A stretch of 64,000 bases of DNA from Rhodovulum sulfidophilum DSM 1374 (GCF_001633165.1 NZ_CP015418.1:2542001-2606000), one strand, 5' to 3'; positions 33,936 to 47,235 are shown, counted from the first letter of the stretch. The notes: a model not told the origin generated them from the letters alone. A program made the numbers and translations.

Positions 33936-36900
33936 ATGAGCGAGAGAGAGTCACCTTCCGACGGATCCGGGCGGCCCCCGCATCAGCGCCTCGGGTTGGG
34001 GCTGCTGCTTGGCCTGGCGATGCTGGCCGGGGCGCTGGGGCTTGCCGCGCTGGTGCTGACCGAGCGGATGCTGGTGCTGCCGGACTGGGCCGTCGCGCGG
34101 GTCGAGGCCCGGGTCAATGCCGAGATTTCGCCGCTGATGCTCGGGCTCGACAGCGTGGGCCTGAGGCTGTCGCGCAGCGAGGCGCCGCTGGTGCGGCTGG
34201 GCGGGGTGACGCTGACCGATGCGGCCGGGCGCGAGGTCCTGCGCCTGCCGCGGGCCGAGGCGCGGCTCGATGCGCGCGCTCTTCTGGGGCGGCGGCTCGA
34301 GGTGTCCCATCTGGCGCTGACCGGGGCCGAGGTCACGCTGCGCCGGGGTGCCGACGGTCGGATCGACCTTGCGCTGGGCGGCACCGGCGCGCCGCTCGGG
34401 ATCGGCGGCAGCCTGGCCGAGATCCTGGACCAGATCGACCGCAGCTTCGACGCGCCCGCGCTGGCGCCGCTGCGCTCGGTCAGTGTCGAGGGGCTGGCGC
34501 TGACCTATGTCGATGCCCGGGCAGACCGGACCTGGCGGGTCGAGAACGGGCTGATGACGCTTGATCAGACGGCCGAGGCGGTGGTGGCGCAGGCCTTCTT
34601 CTCGCTGCGCGGCGCGGGCGCTGTCGCCTCGGAATTCGCCTTCGGCTTCACCTCGTTCCGGGGCAGTCCCGCGGCGCGGCTTTCCGCCGGGTTCTCGGAT
34701 GTGCCCTCGGCCGACATCGCCACCCAGTCGCCCGCGCTGGCGCCGCTGGCGCTGATCGAGGCGCCGATCTCGGGGGCGATGCGCAGCGAGATCGACGAAA
34801 GCGGCCGGATCGGCGACCTGACGGCGGCGCTCGAGATCGGGCAGGGGGCGCTGACCCCGCCGGGCGGGGCGGCGCCGATCCGCTTCGACTCGGCCCAGAG
34901 CCAGTTCACCTATGACGCGCGCGAGGGCCGGATCGAGCTGTCGCGGATCTCGCTCGATACCGCCGCGCTGCGGCTGGCGGGCAAGGGCCATGCCGATCTG
35001 GTCGCGCCGGGCGGCGGCTGGCCCGAGGCGCTTGTGGCGCAGCTGCGCTTCGGCGAGGTCGGGCTCGATCCCGAGGGTCTGTTCGAGACCCCGGCCGCGT
35101 TCCCGGGCGGCGCGCTCGACATCAAGATCGCGCTCGATCCGTTCGAGGCGGAGATCGGGCAACTGGTGCTGAGCGACGAAGAGGGCAGCTATCGCGCCTC
35201 GGGCCGGGTGCGCGCGCTGCCGGGGGGCTGGGATCTGACGATGAGCGCCGATCTCGACAGCATCGATCACCGGCGGCTGCTGGCGCTCTGGCCGGTGGGC
35301 ATGGCGAAGGGCGCCCGCGACTGGCTGTCCGCGAACCTGCAGGGAGGCGTGCTTTACGACGCCCATCTCGGGCTTCGGCGGTCGCCGGGCGGCCCGTCCC
35401 GGCTGGCGCTCGGGGCGCGCATCCGCGATGCCGTCGTCCGTTTCCTGCCGGAATTCCCGCCGCTCCGCGACGGTCGGGGCTATCTGGCGATCGAGGATCG
35501 CAGGCTGACGGTGTCGGCCGAGGGCGGCCGCGTCGAGGCGCCCGGGGGCGGGCCGGTGACGGTCGCGGGCTCGACGATGGAGATCCCCGATCTCGCGGCC
35601 GATCCGGTGGAGGCGGTCTTTGCGCTGAAGACCGAGGGCACGATCCCGGCGGCCCTGTCGCTGATCGACCTGCCGCCCCTGACCCTTGCGCACCGGGCCA
35701 AGCTGCCTGCGCATCCCGCCGAGGGCCGCGCGCGGATGGCGGTCGGGTTGCGGCTGCCGCTGATCCGCGATCTGCCGATCGAGAAGGTGGGCTACCGGGT
35801 CGCGGGCGTGCTGGAGGATGTCGTCTCCGACACTCTCGTGCCCGGTCGCCGCCTGAGCGCCCCGCGTCTCGATCTGCGCGCCGATGACGAGGAGGTGTCG
35901 GTCTCCGGCGCGGCGGCGCTTGACGGCGTGCCGCTTCGCGCGCGCTGGAGCCGCGCCATGACCGGCAGCGCGGCGTCGGCGATTACCGGCACGGTCGAGC
36001 TTTCCGAGCGCGCCAACAAGGCCTTCGGGCTTGGCCTGCCCGAGGGCAGCCTGTCGGGTGCCACGCGCGGGACCTTCACGCTGGATCTTGCGCCCGGTGC
36101 CCCGCCCAAGCTCGATCTCAGCTCGGATCTGACCGGGCTCGGGCTTCGGCTCGACGCGGTCGGCTGGTCGAAACCCGCCGCACGCGCGGGCCGGCTGACG
36201 CTTGAGGCGCGCCTCGGCGAGACGCCTGCGGTCGAGCGGCTGTCCCTCGAGGCGCCGGGATTGTCGGCCGAGGGACAGGTCTCGCTCAGGCCGGGCGGCG
36301 GGCTCGATACCGCGCGGTTCTCGCAGGTCCGGCTTGGCGGCTGGCTCGACGCGGCGGTGACGCTGACGGGGCAGGGCGCGGACAGGCCGCCTGCGGTGGC
36401 CGTCACCGGCGGCAGTGCCGATCTCGCGGCGATGCCGCAGCGGTTCGGGGCGGGCGGCGGCGGCGCGGTGGACGGGACCGTCGCGGTCGCGCTCGACCGG
36501 GTGCGGGTCGGCAACGGTCTGCAACTGACCGGCGTGCGGGGCCAGCTGAGCGGCAGCTCGGGCGGGTTCGAGGCGCGGGTCGCGGGCCGGGCGCCGATCT
36601 CGGTGTCGCTGATGCCGGCACGCTCGGGCATGGCGGTGCGGGTGCGCTCGGCCGATGCGGGCGCGGTGCTGGGGGCTGCGGGGATCTACGGCCGGGCCAG
36701 CGGCGGGACGCTCGATCTGGTGCTGAACCCGACCGGCAAGGCCGGGCATTACGACGGCAATGCCCGGATCGCCAATCTTCGGGTCGGCGGCACGCCGGTC
36801 ACGGTCGAGCTGCTCAGCGCGATTTCGGTGATCGGCATTCTTGAACTGCTCGACGGCGAGGGGCTGTCCTTCAGCGATGTCGAGGCGCAGTTCCGGCTGG

Positions 36901-37208
36901 TGCCCGGCGCGGTCGAGATCCGCCAGGGCAGCGCGATCGGGCCCTCCCTCGGGGTGTCGCTGCAGGGGGTCTACCTGACCGGCTCGAAGCGGATGGATTT
37001 CCGGGGCGTGCTGTCGCCGGTCTACATGTTCAACGGCATCGGCTCGGTCCTGACCCGCAAGGGCGAAGGGCTTCTGGGGTTCAACTTCTCGCTGAAGGGC
37101 GATCCGGCCGATCCCGAGGTCGGGGTCAACCCGCTTTCGATCCTGACGCCGGGGATGTTCCGCGAGCTCTTCCGCAGCCCCGCGCCGCGGCTTAAAGAGG
37201 CGCCATGA
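33936..37208 (+). CDS. AsmA/YhdP-like DUF3971 protein
   Basis: 1090 residues from the ATG at 33936 (GGAGG-like ribosome site). One N-terminal membrane span ([20 protein letters not shown]) is followed by a long run of beta-strand-rich repeats with an AsmA-like C-terminus ([15 protein letters not shown], [34 protein letters not shown]). This pattern and length fit the DUF3971/AsmA2 (YhdP, TamB relatives) group, thought to bridge the periplasm and move phospholipids between membranes. The ATG of queA overlaps its stop by 4 bp. The reverse strand is also open over most of the length, which is a GC effect. Confidence 0.85.
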   Translation: MSERESPSDGSGRPPHQRLGLGLLLGLAMLAGALGLAALVLTERMLVLPDWAVARVEARVNAEISPLMLGLDSVGLRLSRSEAPLVRLGGVTLTDAAGREVLRLPRAEARLDARALLGRRLEVSHLALTGAEVTLRRGADGRIDLALGGTGAPLGIGGSLAEILDQIDRSFDAPALAPLRSVSVEGLALTYVDARADRTWRVENGLMTLDQTAEAVVAQAFFSLRGAGAVASEFAFGFTSFRGSPAARLSAGFSDVPSADIATQSPALAPLALIEAPISGAMRSEIDESGRIGDLTAALEIGQGALTPPGGAAPIRFDSAQSQFTYDAREGRIELSRISLDTAALRLAGKGHADLVAPGGGWPEALVAQLRFGEVGLDPEGLFETPAAFPGGALDIKIALDPFEAEIGQLVLSDEEGSYRASGRVRALPGGWDLTMSADLDSIDHRRLLALWPVGMAKGARDWLSANLQGGVLYDAHLGLRRSPGGPSRLALGARIRDAVVRFLPEFPPLRDGRGYLAIEDRRLTVSAEGGRVEAPGGGPVTVAGSTMEIPDLAADPVEAVFALKTEGTIPAALSLIDLPPLTLAHRAKLPAHPAEGRARMAVGLRLPLIRDLPIEKVGYRVAGVLEDVVSDTLVPGRRLSAPRLDLRADDEEVSVSGAAALDGVPLRARWSRAMTGSAASAITGTVELSERANKAFGLGLPEGSLSGATRGTFTLDLAPGAPPKLDLSSDLTGLGLRLDAVGWSKPAARAGRLTLEARLGETPAVERLSLEAPGLSAEGQVSLRPGGGLDTARFSQVRLGGWLDAAVTLTGQGADRPPAVAVTGGSADLAAMPQRFGAGGGGAVDGTVAVALDRVRVGNGLQLTGVRGQLSGSSGGFEARVAGRAPISVSLMPARSGMAVRVRSADAGAVLGAAGIYGRASGGTLDLVLNPTGKAGHYDGNARIANLRVGGTPVTVELLSAISVIGILELLDGEGLSFSDVEAQFRLVPGAVEIRQGSAIGPSLGVSLQGVYLTGSKRMDFRGVLSPVYMFNGIGSVLTRKGEGLLGFNFSLKGDPADPEVGVNPLSILTPGMFRELFRSPAPRLKEAP

Positions 37209-38314
37209 AACTTTCCGATTTCGATTTCGATCTGCCCGAGGCGCTGATCGCCACGCGGCCTGTCCGTCCGCGCTCTGCGGCCCGGCTGCTGGTGGCCGAG
37301 GGCGACGCGATCCGCGATCTGCAGGTGCGCGACCTTGCCGATCTGCTGGGGCCCGGCGACCGGCTGGTGCTGAACGATACAAGGGTGATCCCGGCGCGGC
37401 TCTCGGGGCTCCGGCGGCGCGAGACCGGCCAGGGACCGGCCGAGGCGCGGGTCGAGGTCACGCTGATGGAGCCTGCCGCCGGCGGGCAGTGGCGCGCGAT
37501 GGCGCGACCCCTGAAGAAGCTGAGGCCCGGCGACCGGATCAGGTTTTCGGACGCGCTCTCGGCCGAGGTCGTGGCGCGCGGACCCGAGGATGCGACGCTG
37601 GCCTTCGACTGTGAGGGCGCGGCCTTCGATGCGGCGCTGGCCGAGGCGGGGGCGATGCCGCTGCCGCCCTATATCGCCGCCCGCCGCCCGGCCGATGCGC
37701 AGGACCGCGAAGACTATCAGACGGTCTGGGCCGCGCGGCCCGGGGCGGTCGCGGCGCCCACGGCCTCGCTCCATTTCGACGCGGCCCTGCTGGCGGCGCT
37801 GGAGGCCAAGGGCGTGGCCTTCACCCATGTGACCCTGCATGTCGGCGCGGGCACCTTCCTGCCGGTCAAGGTCGACGATGTGTCCGAGCACCGGATGCAT
37901 GCCGAATGGGGCGAGGTTTCGGAGGCCGCCGCCGCCGAGATCAACGCCACCCGCGCCGCGGGCGGGCGGATCATCCCGGTCGGGACCACCGCGCTGCGGC
38001 TGATCGAGAGCGCGGCCGTCGCGGAGGACCGGATCGCGCCCTGGCGGGGCGAGACCGACATCTTCATCCGGCCCGGTTACCAGTTCCGGCTGACCGATGC
38101 GCTGATCACCAATTTCCATCTGCCGCGCTCGACGCTGCTGATGCTGGTCTCGGCGCTGATGGGCTGCGCGCGTATTCGGAAAATTTACCTTCATGCTGTT
38201 GAACATGGGTATCGTTTCTTCTCCTATGGCGACGCGTCGCTTCTGATTCCGCCGGGTCGGGACCGGCGGGACAGCAGTCGCCCCAAAGCCCCCCCATCCG
38301 GCCCGACCGCGTAA
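37205..38314 (+). CDS. queA: S-adenosylmethionine:tRNA ribosyltransferase-isomerase
   Basis: 369 residues. The start [63 protein letters not shown] and [15 protein letters not shown] are all QueA hallmarks. It transfers and isomerises the ribosyl group of SAM to preQ1 in tRNA to form epoxyqueuosine. It overlaps the DUF3971 gene (ATGA). Confidence 0.96.
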   Translation: MKLSDFDFDLPEALIATRPVRPRSAARLLVAEGDAIRDLQVRDLADLLGPGDRLVLNDTRVIPARLSGLRRRETGQGPAEARVEVTLMEPAAGGQWRAMARPLKKLRPGDRIRFSDALSAEVVARGPEDATLAFDCEGAAFDAALAEAGAMPLPPYIAARRPADAQDREDYQTVWAARPGAVAAPTASLHFDAALLAALEAKGVAFTHVTLHVGAGTFLPVKVDDVSEHRMHAEWGEVSEAAAAEINATRAAGGRIIPVGTTALRLIESAAVAEDRIAPWRGETDIFIRPGYQFRLTDALITNFHLPRSTLLMLVSALMGCARIRKIYLHAVEHGYRFFSYGDASLLIPPGRDRRDSSRPKAPPSGPTA

Positions 38315-38342
38315 GATCGCAAGACTGCGAAAGGACATTTCC

Positions 38343-39626
38343 TTGTTCAAGGTGTTGGCAAGCTCCTGGGCCCTTCTGCTGGGCATTCTTCTGCTCATGG
38401 TCGGCAACGGTATCCAGGGCACGCTTCTGGGGATCCGCGGCGGGATCGAGGGCTTCTCGACCTACGAGATGTCGATGGTGATGTCGGCCTATTTCCTGGG
38501 CTTCCTCGGCGGCTCGCGGCTTGCTCCCGAGATGATCCGCCGGGTCGGGCATATCCGTGTCTTCGCCGCGCTGGGCTCGTTCATCTCGGCCGTGCTGATC
38601 CTTTACCCCGCCTGGACCGACCCGCTGGCCTGGACCATCGGGCGGGTGCTCATCGGGTTCTGCTTCTCGGGCGTCTATGTCACCGCGGAAAGCTGGCTGA
38701 ACAACTCCGCCTCGAACGAGACCCGGGGGCAGGCGCTGTCGCTTTACATGATCACCCAGATGGCGGGGATCGTCGCGGCGCAGGGGCTTTTGCTGACCGC
38801 CGATCCCAGCGGCTTCATCCTGTTCATCATCCCCTCGGTGCTGGTGTCGATCTCGTTTGCGCCGATCCTTCTCTCGGTCAGCCCGACGCCGCCCTTCGAG
38901 ACGACGAAACCGATGAAGCTGCGCGATCTGATCCGGATCTCGCCCACCGGCACGGTCGGCGTCTTCCTGATCGGGGGCGTGTTCTCGGCGCTGTTCGGGA
39001 TGGCCTCGGTCTTCGGCTCGGAGGCGGGGCTGTCGGTGGCCGAGATCTCGGCCTTCGTTGCCACGATCTATCTCGGCGGTCTGCTGTGCCAGTACCCGAT
39101 CGGCTGGCTTTCGGACCGGATCGACCGGCGTACCCTGATCCTGGCGGCCGCCGCCATCGGCGCGGCCGCGGCGGGCGCCGCGATCGTGGTGGGAACGAAT
39201 TATGGCGCGCTCCTGACCGCGGCTTTCGTCATCGGCGGCATGTCGAACCCGCTTTACTCGCTGCTGATCGCCTATACCAACGACTATCTCGAACCCGAGG
39301 ACATGGCCGCGGCGTCGGGCGGGATGCTGTTTCTCAACGGCGTCGGCGCGATCGTTGGGCCGCTGGTGACAGGCTGGGCCATGGGCGTGATCGGGCCCGG
39401 CGGGTTCTTTCTCTTCATCGCGGTCCTGATGACCTCGCTGGCGGTGTTCACGGCCTTCCGGATGACCCAGCGCGCGCCGGTTCCGGTCGACGAGACCGGC
39501 AGCTATGCGCCGGTGCTGCCTTCGGCCACGCCGGTTGCCGTCGAACTGGCCCAGGAATTCGCCATAGATGCCGCACAGGACGACCAGGACAGCGCGTCCT
39601 CCGGCGGCTCGCAAACGCCGGGCTGA
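38343..39626 (+). CDS. MFS transporter (YcaD-like)
   Basis: 427 residues from a TTG start 8 nt after AAAGGA, with about 12 membrane spans. The MFS family A-motif equivalents are PIGWLSDRIDRRTLI between spans 8 and 9 and SRLAPEMIRRVGHIRVF in the first half; VYVTAESWLNNSASNETRGQ is highly characteristic of the YcaD subgroup. The acidic C-terminal tail (about 45 residues) is cytoplasmic. The substrate is unknown. Confidence 0.88.
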   Translation: MFKVLASSWALLLGILLLMVGNGIQGTLLGIRGGIEGFSTYEMSMVMSAYFLGFLGGSRLAPEMIRRVGHIRVFAALGSFISAVLILYPAWTDPLAWTIGRVLIGFCFSGVYVTAESWLNNSASNETRGQALSLYMITQMAGIVAAQGLLLTADPSGFILFIIPSVLVSISFAPILLSVSPTPPFETTKPMKLRDLIRISPTGTVGVFLIGGVFSALFGMASVFGSEAGLSVAEISAFVATIYLGGLLCQYPIGWLSDRIDRRTLILAAAAIGAAAAGAAIVVGTNYGALLTAAFVIGGMSNPLYSLLIAYTNDYLEPEDMAAASGGMLFLNGVGAIVGPLVTGWAMGVIGPGGFFLFIAVLMTSLAVFTAFRMTQRAPVPVDETGSYAPVLPSATPVAVELAQEFAIDAAQDDQDSASSGGSQTPG

Positions 39627-39711
39627 GCGGTTGGACGGCTTGAACCCCCCGGGTAAATCTGAAACCATCCGGGCCAGCACGAACAGGCACCCTACGGTCG
39701 AGGAGGATCAG

Positions 39712-40290
39712 ATGCCGCGACGCGAACAGATCATCAGCTTCTGGATGGAAGAAGTCGGCCCGGCAGGCTGGTACAAGGCCGACCCCGAGGTCGATGCCGC
39801 GATCGTCGCGCGGTTCAAGGGCGACTGGGAAGCGGCCCATTCCGGCGAGTTGCACGAATGGGTGACCAACCCGGCCGGGGCCTTCGCCTTCCTGATTCTG
39901 ACCGACCAGTTTCCGCGCAACATGTTCCGCGGCGACTGGCGCGCCTTCGCCACCGACGCGTTGGCGCGTGCCGCCTCCAAACAGGCGATCGAGCATAATT
40001 TCGACATGCGCTACCCCGAGCCCGAGCGGCAGTTCTTCTACATGCCGCTGATGCATTCGGAATGTCTGATGGATCAGGATCGCTGCGTCCGTCTGATGCT
40101 GACCCGCATGCCCGAGACCGGGGCCGACAACCTCCTGCATGCCAAGGCCCATCGCGAACTGATCCGCCGCTTCGGCCGCTTCCCGTTCCGCAATGCCGCC
40201 CTGCATCGGGGCTCTTCCGAGGAAGAGATCGCCTTCCTCGAAAGCGGCGGATACGGGGCCTGCGTCGAGGAATTGCGCGCCTCTGCCTGA
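39712..40290 (+). CDS. DUF924 family protein
   Basis: 192 residues after a perfect GAGGAGG site. Family marks: IISFWMEEVG, FLILTDQFPRNMFRGD, ATDALARAASKQAIEHNFD, FFYMPLMHSECLMDQDRCV. This is an all-helical, TPR-like fold of unknown function; often found near redox or metabolic genes. It stands between the MFS gene and lpd with its own ribosome site. Confidence 0.9.
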   Translation: MPRREQIISFWMEEVGPAGWYKADPEVDAAIVARFKGDWEAAHSGELHEWVTNPAGAFAFLILTDQFPRNMFRGDWRAFATDALARAASKQAIEHNFDMRYPEPERQFFYMPLMHSECLMDQDRCVRLMLTRMPETGADNLLHAKAHRELIRRFGRFPFRNAALHRGSSEEEIAFLESGGYGACVEELRASA

Positions 40291-40428
40291 GCCCGGCGCC
40301 GAGCCGGCGCCGAGCCGGAGCCGACATCGCCCCCGCGCCGCTTCGGGTTGCGGGGGTCTGGCATCGCAATCGGGAAAACTGCGCATGCCTTCGGAACATA
40401 ATGGGAACTTTGAAAGGGAGACTGCGCC

Positions 40429-41823
40429 ATGGCCGCGCGTAACTTCGACATGATCGTGATCGGCGCGGGGCCGGGGGGCTATGTGGCGGCGATCCGCGGC
40501 GCCCAGCTCGGGCTCAGCGTCGCCGTGGTCGAACGCGAACATCTGGGGGGCATCTGCCTCAACTGGGGCTGCATCCCCACCAAGGCGCTGTTGCGCTCGG
40601 CCGAGGTGTTCCACCTGATGCACCGCGCCAAGGAATTCGGGCTGAAGGCCGAGGGGATCGGCTATGATCTCTCGGCGGTGGTCAAGCGCTCGCGCGGGGT
40701 GGCCAAGCAGCTGTCTTCGGGCGTGGGGCATCTGCTGAAGAAGAACAAGGTCACGGTGGTGATGGGCGAGGCCACGCTGCCCGGAAAGGGCCGGGTTTCG
40801 GTCAAGACCGACAAGGGCACCGAAGAGCTGACCGCCAAGGCCATCGTCCTGGCCACCGGCGCGCGGGCGCGCAACCTGCCGGGGCTTGAGGCCGACGGCA
40901 AGCGGGTCTGGTCCTACAAGCACGCGCTGCAGCCGCCGCACGAACCGAAGAAGCTTCTGGTCATCGGCTCGGGCGCCATCGGGATCGAATTCGCCAGCTT
41001 CTTCAACACGCTTGGCGCCGAGACCACGGTGGTCGAGGTGATGGACCGGATCCTGCCCGTCGAGGATGCCGAGATCTCTGCCTTCGCGAAGAAACAGTTC
41101 GAAAAGCAGGGCATGACGATCCGCGAGAAGGCGACGGTCAAGCAGCTTGACCGCAGTGCCGACAAGGTCGTCGCCCATGTCGAACAGAACGGCAAGGTCG
41201 AGAAGATCGAGGTCGACACCGTGATTTCCGCCGTCGGCATCGTCGGCAATGTCGAGGGGCTGGGGCTAGAGGATCTGGGCGTCAGGATCGACCGCAGCCA
41301 TGTCGTCACCGACGACTATTGCCGGACCGGGGTCGAGGGGCTTTATGCCATCGGCGATCTGGCGGGCGCACCCTGGCTGGCGCACAAGGCCAGCCATGAA
41401 GGCGTCATGGTGGCCGAGCTGATCGCGGGGCAAAAGCCCCATCCGATCAAGCCGGGCTCGATCGCGGGCTGTACCTATTGCCATCCGCAGGTCGCCAGTG
41501 TCGGTCTGACCGAGGCCAGGGCCAAGGAACAGGGCCATGACGTCAAGGTCGGCCGCTTCCCCTTCATCGGCAATGGCAAGGCGATTGCACTTGGCGAGGC
41601 CGAGGGCATGGTCAAGACCGTCTTCGACGCCGGGACCGGCGAGCTTCTGGGCGCGCATATGATCGGCGCCGAGGTGACGGAACTGATCCAGGGCTATGTG
41701 GTCGGCCGTCAGCTTGAAACCACCGAAGCCGACCTGATGGAAACCGTCTTCCCGCACCCGACCCTGTCCGAGATGATGCACGAATCCGTGCTGGATGCCT
41801 GGGACCGGGCGATCCATTTCTAG
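40429..41823 (+). CDS. lpd: Dihydrolipoyl dehydrogenase (E3)
   Basis: 464 residues. FAD motif MIVIGAGPGGYVAAIRGAQ, redox-active disulfide GGICLNWGCIPTKALL, NAD fold LLVIGSGAIGIEFASF, and C-terminal FPHPTLSEMMHE with the catalytic His-Glu. It reoxidises dihydrolipoamide in 2-oxoacid dehydrogenase complexes or glycine cleavage. Standing apart from E1/E2 genes, it may serve several complexes; the MKK-rich insert GLDYD-like variation does not tell which. Confidence 0.95.
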   Translation: MAARNFDMIVIGAGPGGYVAAIRGAQLGLSVAVVEREHLGGICLNWGCIPTKALLRSAEVFHLMHRAKEFGLKAEGIGYDLSAVVKRSRGVAKQLSSGVGHLLKKNKVTVVMGEATLPGKGRVSVKTDKGTEELTAKAIVLATGARARNLPGLEADGKRVWSYKHALQPPHEPKKLLVIGSGAIGIEFASFFNTLGAETTVVEVMDRILPVEDAEISAFAKKQFEKQGMTIREKATVKQLDRSADKVVAHVEQNGKVEKIEVDTVISAVGIVGNVEGLGLEDLGVRIDRSHVVTDDYCRTGVEGLYAIGDLAGAPWLAHKASHEGVMVAELIAGQKPHPIKPGSIAGCTYCHPQVASVGLTEARAKEQGHDVKVGRFPFIGNGKAIALGEAEGMVKTVFDAGTGELLGAHMIGAEVTELIQGYVVGRQLETTEADLMETVFPHPTLSEMMHESVLDAWDRAIHF

Positions 41824-41850
41824 AGGCGGACCGGGACCTCTCTAAAGCTT

Positions 41851-41874
41851 GCGCCGTCCCGTCCGGGGCGGCGC
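41851..41874. terminator. Hairpin between convergent lpd and rhodanese genes
   Basis: GCGCCGTCCC pairs with GGGGCGGCGC (one G-U) around 4 nt, between two convergent genes. No T-run is evident, so it could serve both directions weakly. Confidence 0.5.
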
Positions 41875-41894
41875 CTGCATACCCGCCGGGAAGG

Positions 41895-42266
41895 CTACTC
41901 GACCGGGAGCTTGGCGTTCAGCCACTCGCGGAAGGAGCCCATGTTGTAGACATCCTCGTAGCCCATCTTCTTCATCATCCGCGCGGCCTGGATCGCCTTG
42001 CTGCCATTCTCGCAGTACAGCGCGAAGCTCTTGGCCGGGTCGAGCGCCGGGTCGAAATTCGGCCCCCGCGCATTCGCCTTGTGCCGGATCATCATGAGCG
42101 GGATATGGATCGCCCCTCTGGCCTTGCCGCTTCGTGCGACCTCGTGCGTTTCGCGGACATCGATCAGGACCAGTTCACCCTTTTCCGCATGGATGCTGGC
42201 ATCCTTCGGGCGAATCTCCTCGATATGGGGGTAGACCCTCGCCATGAGCTCGAACCAATTGGCCAT
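41895..42266 (-). CDS. Single-domain rhodanese-like protein
   Basis: 123 residues from the ATG at 42266. The rhodanese fold shows LVLIDVRETHEVARSG-like strand/loop (KGELVLIDVRETHEVARSGK region), GAIHIPLMMI and the active loop LYCENGSKA with the catalytic Cys, then MKKMGYEDVYNMGSFREW. It transfers sulfane sulfur between thiols. It is divergent from uvrA. Confidence 0.92.
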   Translation of the reverse strand: MANWFELMARVYPHIEEIRPKDASIHAEKGELVLIDVRETHEVARSGKARGAIHIPLMMIRHKANARGPNFDPALDPAKSFALYCENGSKAIQAARMMKKMGYEDVYNMGSFREWLNAKLPVE

Positions 42267-42360
42267 CGCGCCCTCCTGTTCTGAGATTTCCGACGAAACT
42301 ATAGGGGGGCGGGCCCGAATGTTAAGCGCGCACGGGGACGCAGCCCCGGCAGCCGGTAAT

Positions 42361-42375
42361 GTTCCCGTCATGTTC
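42361..42375 (+). promoter_or_regulatory. LexA (SOS) box before uvrA
   Basis: GTTCCCGTCATGTTC is an exact GTTC-N7-GTTC, the direct-repeat LexA site of alphaproteobacteria, 66 bp upstream of the uvrA start. It indicates DNA-damage induction of uvrA; it could also affect the divergent rhodanese gene. Confidence 0.85.
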
Positions 42376-42440
42376 TCATTTTTCGGTTGGAGATCGTCTT
42401 TGGGTCAACTATTTCTTCACCAGTATTCCCGGGGGCAATG

Positions 42441-45299
<2,859 letters not shown>

Positions 45300-45375
45300 C
45301 CGGCTCGGGCGAGACCGGCTGGGTGCCGGTCCGCCGATGTCATGCCAAGCCTGTGGCCCGGTCCGACCGCTGCGG

Positions 45376-45579
45376 TCAGTCCTTCTTGCAGGTATTCACC
45401 CCGATCAGCGAATAGAGCGGGCAGCTCGACATCAGCCCGGTCGCGAGCGGCACGATGCCGATCAGCAGCCAGTTGCTGTAGCCGACAAGCGCGGCGATCA
45501 CCATCAGCGCACCGATGATGATGCGCAGGGCGCGGTCGATGCCGCCGACATTCTTGGCAAGCAGGGATTGGGTGGTCAT
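45376..45579 (-). CDS. DUF2892 (YgaP-type) inner membrane protein
   Basis: 67 residues from the ATG at 45579. KNVGGIDRALRIIIGALMVI then a second span LLIGIVPLATGLMSSCPLYS, ending GVNTCKKD: two transmembrane hairpin with the conserved Cys-Pro and the terminal Cys. DUF2892 domains are fused to rhodanese in YgaP and often accompany sulfur or thiol stress genes. It follows the Crp/Fnr gene after 127 bp containing palindromes. Confidence 0.88.
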   Translation of the reverse strand: MTTQSLLAKNVGGIDRALRIIIGALMVIAALVGYSNWLLIGIVPLATGLMSSCPLYSLIGVNTCKKD

Positions 45580-45658
45580 GGGGAGGTCCTCCGATGGGTG
45601 CTGTCCGGCCTTTCCGGACGGTATGCACCCACTATGCCCCGGCCCGACCGTCCCGTCT

Positions 45659-45671
45659 GTGACTGTGTCAC
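45659..45671. promoter_or_regulatory. Palindrome between crp-type gene and DUF2892 gene
   Basis: GTGACTGTGTCAC is a perfect palindrome with a 3-nt centre, upstream of the DUF2892 gene. A second palindrome, GTCCGG-N5-CCGGAC, lies at 45603–45619. The GTGAC/GTCAC halves recall Crp/Fnr sites, though the centre is shorter than the usual 4–6 nt, so autoregulation by the neighbouring regulator is a hypothesis. Confidence 0.4.
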
Positions 45672-45706
45672 CGGACGGCATCATTGGGCTGCGTTATCGG
45701 CCTTCA

Positions 45707-46366
45707 TCACCTGATCCCGTCGGCGGCCGCGATCCGGGCCAGACCCTGGGCATCCTCGATGGTGACGCAGCCGCGGTCGAGCCGCACCATTCCGGCCCGG
45801 GCCAGTGCGTCGAGCCGGCGCGAGACCACCTCGCGGGCGGTGCCGATCCGGGTCGCGATCTCCTGATGGGTGGCATGGACGGCGCCCCCTGCCGCGCGGT
45901 CCAGCAGATCGGCGGCAAGCCGGCCTTCGACCTTCTGGAAGGCGACCCGTTCCAGCAGCGCCATCACCGATTGCAGCCGCTGCGCGAAGGCGCCGAAGAC
46001 GAAGCGGCGAAAGACCGGGCTGTCATCCATCAGCGAAAGGAACCTGTCCTTGGGCACCAGCACCGCCTCGCAATCGGTGGCGGTGACCGCCTCGCCGGTA
46101 TAATCCTCGCCGCCCAGAAGCCCCAGCGTCGACTGCACGCAGGATTGTCCCGGCTCGATCGCATAAAGCAGGATCTCGCGGCCGGTGGGGCCGATCAGGA
46201 AGACCTCGACCCGGCCGGTCAGCAGGATGGTGAAGCCGCGCGCCGCCTCGCCCGGGCAGAACAGCACCTGGCCCTTGGGCAGGGGGCTGACCGGCAGCAT
46301 GTCGAGCCGGGCAGCAATCTCCGGCTCGATCCCCCCCAGCCCCTCGGCGCGCGCAAGCCAGCTCAT
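45707..46366 (-). CDS. Crp/Fnr family transcriptional regulator
   Basis: 219 residues: cyclic-nucleotide-binding-like domain (GQVLFCPGEAARGFTILLTG, REILLYAIEPGQSCVQSTLG), dimer helix (RRFVFGAFAQRLQSVMALLE) and winged helix (THQEIATRIGTAREVVSRRL). It lacks the N-terminal Cys cluster of oxygen-sensing Fnr, so the signal is not oxygen through 4Fe-4S; cysteines at about 37, 78 and 99 are lone. Its ATG overlaps the mmsB stop (ATGA at 46363–46366), so it is co-translated with valine-degradation genes. Confidence 0.92.
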   Translation of the reverse strand: MSWLARAEGLGGIEPEIAARLDMLPVSPLPKGQVLFCPGEAARGFTILLTGRVEVFLIGPTGREILLYAIEPGQSCVQSTLGLLGGEDYTGEAVTATDCEAVLVPKDRFLSLMDDSPVFRRFVFGAFAQRLQSVMALLERVAFQKVEGRLAADLLDRAAGGAVHATHQEIATRIGTAREVVSRRLDALARAGMVRLDRGCVTIEDAQGLARIAAADGIR

Positions 46367-47235
46367 CCGCGGCCGCGTTTCTCGAAGCGGGGCAGCATGG
46401 CCGAGAAGTCGAGCCCCGAGCCGTCTTCCTGCTCGACGAAGGTTGCGTAAAGCTCGGCCGCGCGCGCGCCCATGGGCGTGTCGGCATCGGCGGTCTCGGC
46501 GGCCTGCTGCGAAAGCCGCAGGTCCTTCAGCATCAGGTTCGCGGCAAAGCCGGGCTTGTAGCCGTTATCGGCGGGGCTGGCCGGACCGATGCCGGGGGCG
46601 GGGCAATAGCTGTTCATCGACCAACTGTAGCCCGATGAGGTCGAGACCACATCGAACATCTTGTCGCGTGCAAGCCCCAGCTTGTCGGCCAGCGCGAACG
46701 CCTCGCAGGTGGCGATCATGGTGACGCCGAGGATCATGTTGTTGCAGATCTTGGCGGCCTGCCCGTTGCCCGAGGGCCCGCAATGGACCGCCTTCTGGCC
46801 CATGATGTCGAACAGCGGCCGCACCTTCGCGAAGGCCTCGTCGCTGCCGCCCGCCATGAAGGTCAGCGTGCCCGCCGTCGCGCCGCCGACGCCGCCCGAA
46901 ACCGGCGCGTCGACCGCAAGCATGCCCGCCGCCCCGGCCTCGGCCGCCACCGCCCGGGCGCTGTCGACATCGACGGTCGAGCAGTCGAGCAGGACCGCGC
47001 CCCCGGCCATCGCGGGCAGGATCTCGGCCGCGACCGCGCGCAGGATCTGGCCGTTCGGTAGCATGGTGATGACGACCTCGCGCCCGCGGGCGGCCCCGGC
47101 GGCGCTTTCGGCCATCGTCACGCCTTCGGGGCAGGGGGCGGACGGGTCGAAGCCCGTCACCTCATGGCCTGCCTGGACCAGGTTCGCCGCCATCGGCGCC
47201 CCCATGTTGCCGAGCCCGATGAAGCCGATCTTCAT
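46363..47235 (-). CDS. mmsB: 3-hydroxyisobutyrate dehydrogenase
   Basis: 290 residues. NAD motif GFIGLGNMGAPMAANLVQAG, substrate motif DAPVSGGVGGATAGTLTFMA and catalytic Lys in GNGQAAKICNNMILG. It oxidises 3-hydroxyisobutyrate to methylmalonate semialdehyde in valine breakdown. It overlaps the upstream hydrolase gene by 4 bp and the downstream Crp gene by 4 bp. No mmsA gene is in the window. Confidence 0.95.
   Translation of the reverse strand: MKIGFIGLGNMGAPMAANLVQAGHEVTGFDPSAPCPEGVTMAESAAGAARGREVVITMLPNGQILRAVAAEILPAMAGGAVLLDCSTVDVDSARAVAAEAGAAGMLAVDAPVSGGVGGATAGTLTFMAGGSDEAFAKVRPLFDIMGQKAVHCGPSGNGQAAKICNNMILGVTMIATCEAFALADKLGLARDKMFDVVSTSSGYSWSMNSYCPAPGIGPASPADNGYKPGFAANLMLKDLRLSQQAAETADADTPMGARAAELYATFVEQEDGSGLDFSAMLPRFEKRGRG

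Noticed and set aside
33951..37382. 1143-codon open frame antisense to the AsmA-like gene
   Set aside because: Arg/Gln/Pro-rich composition without any domain, a by-product of third-position GC on the opposite strand.
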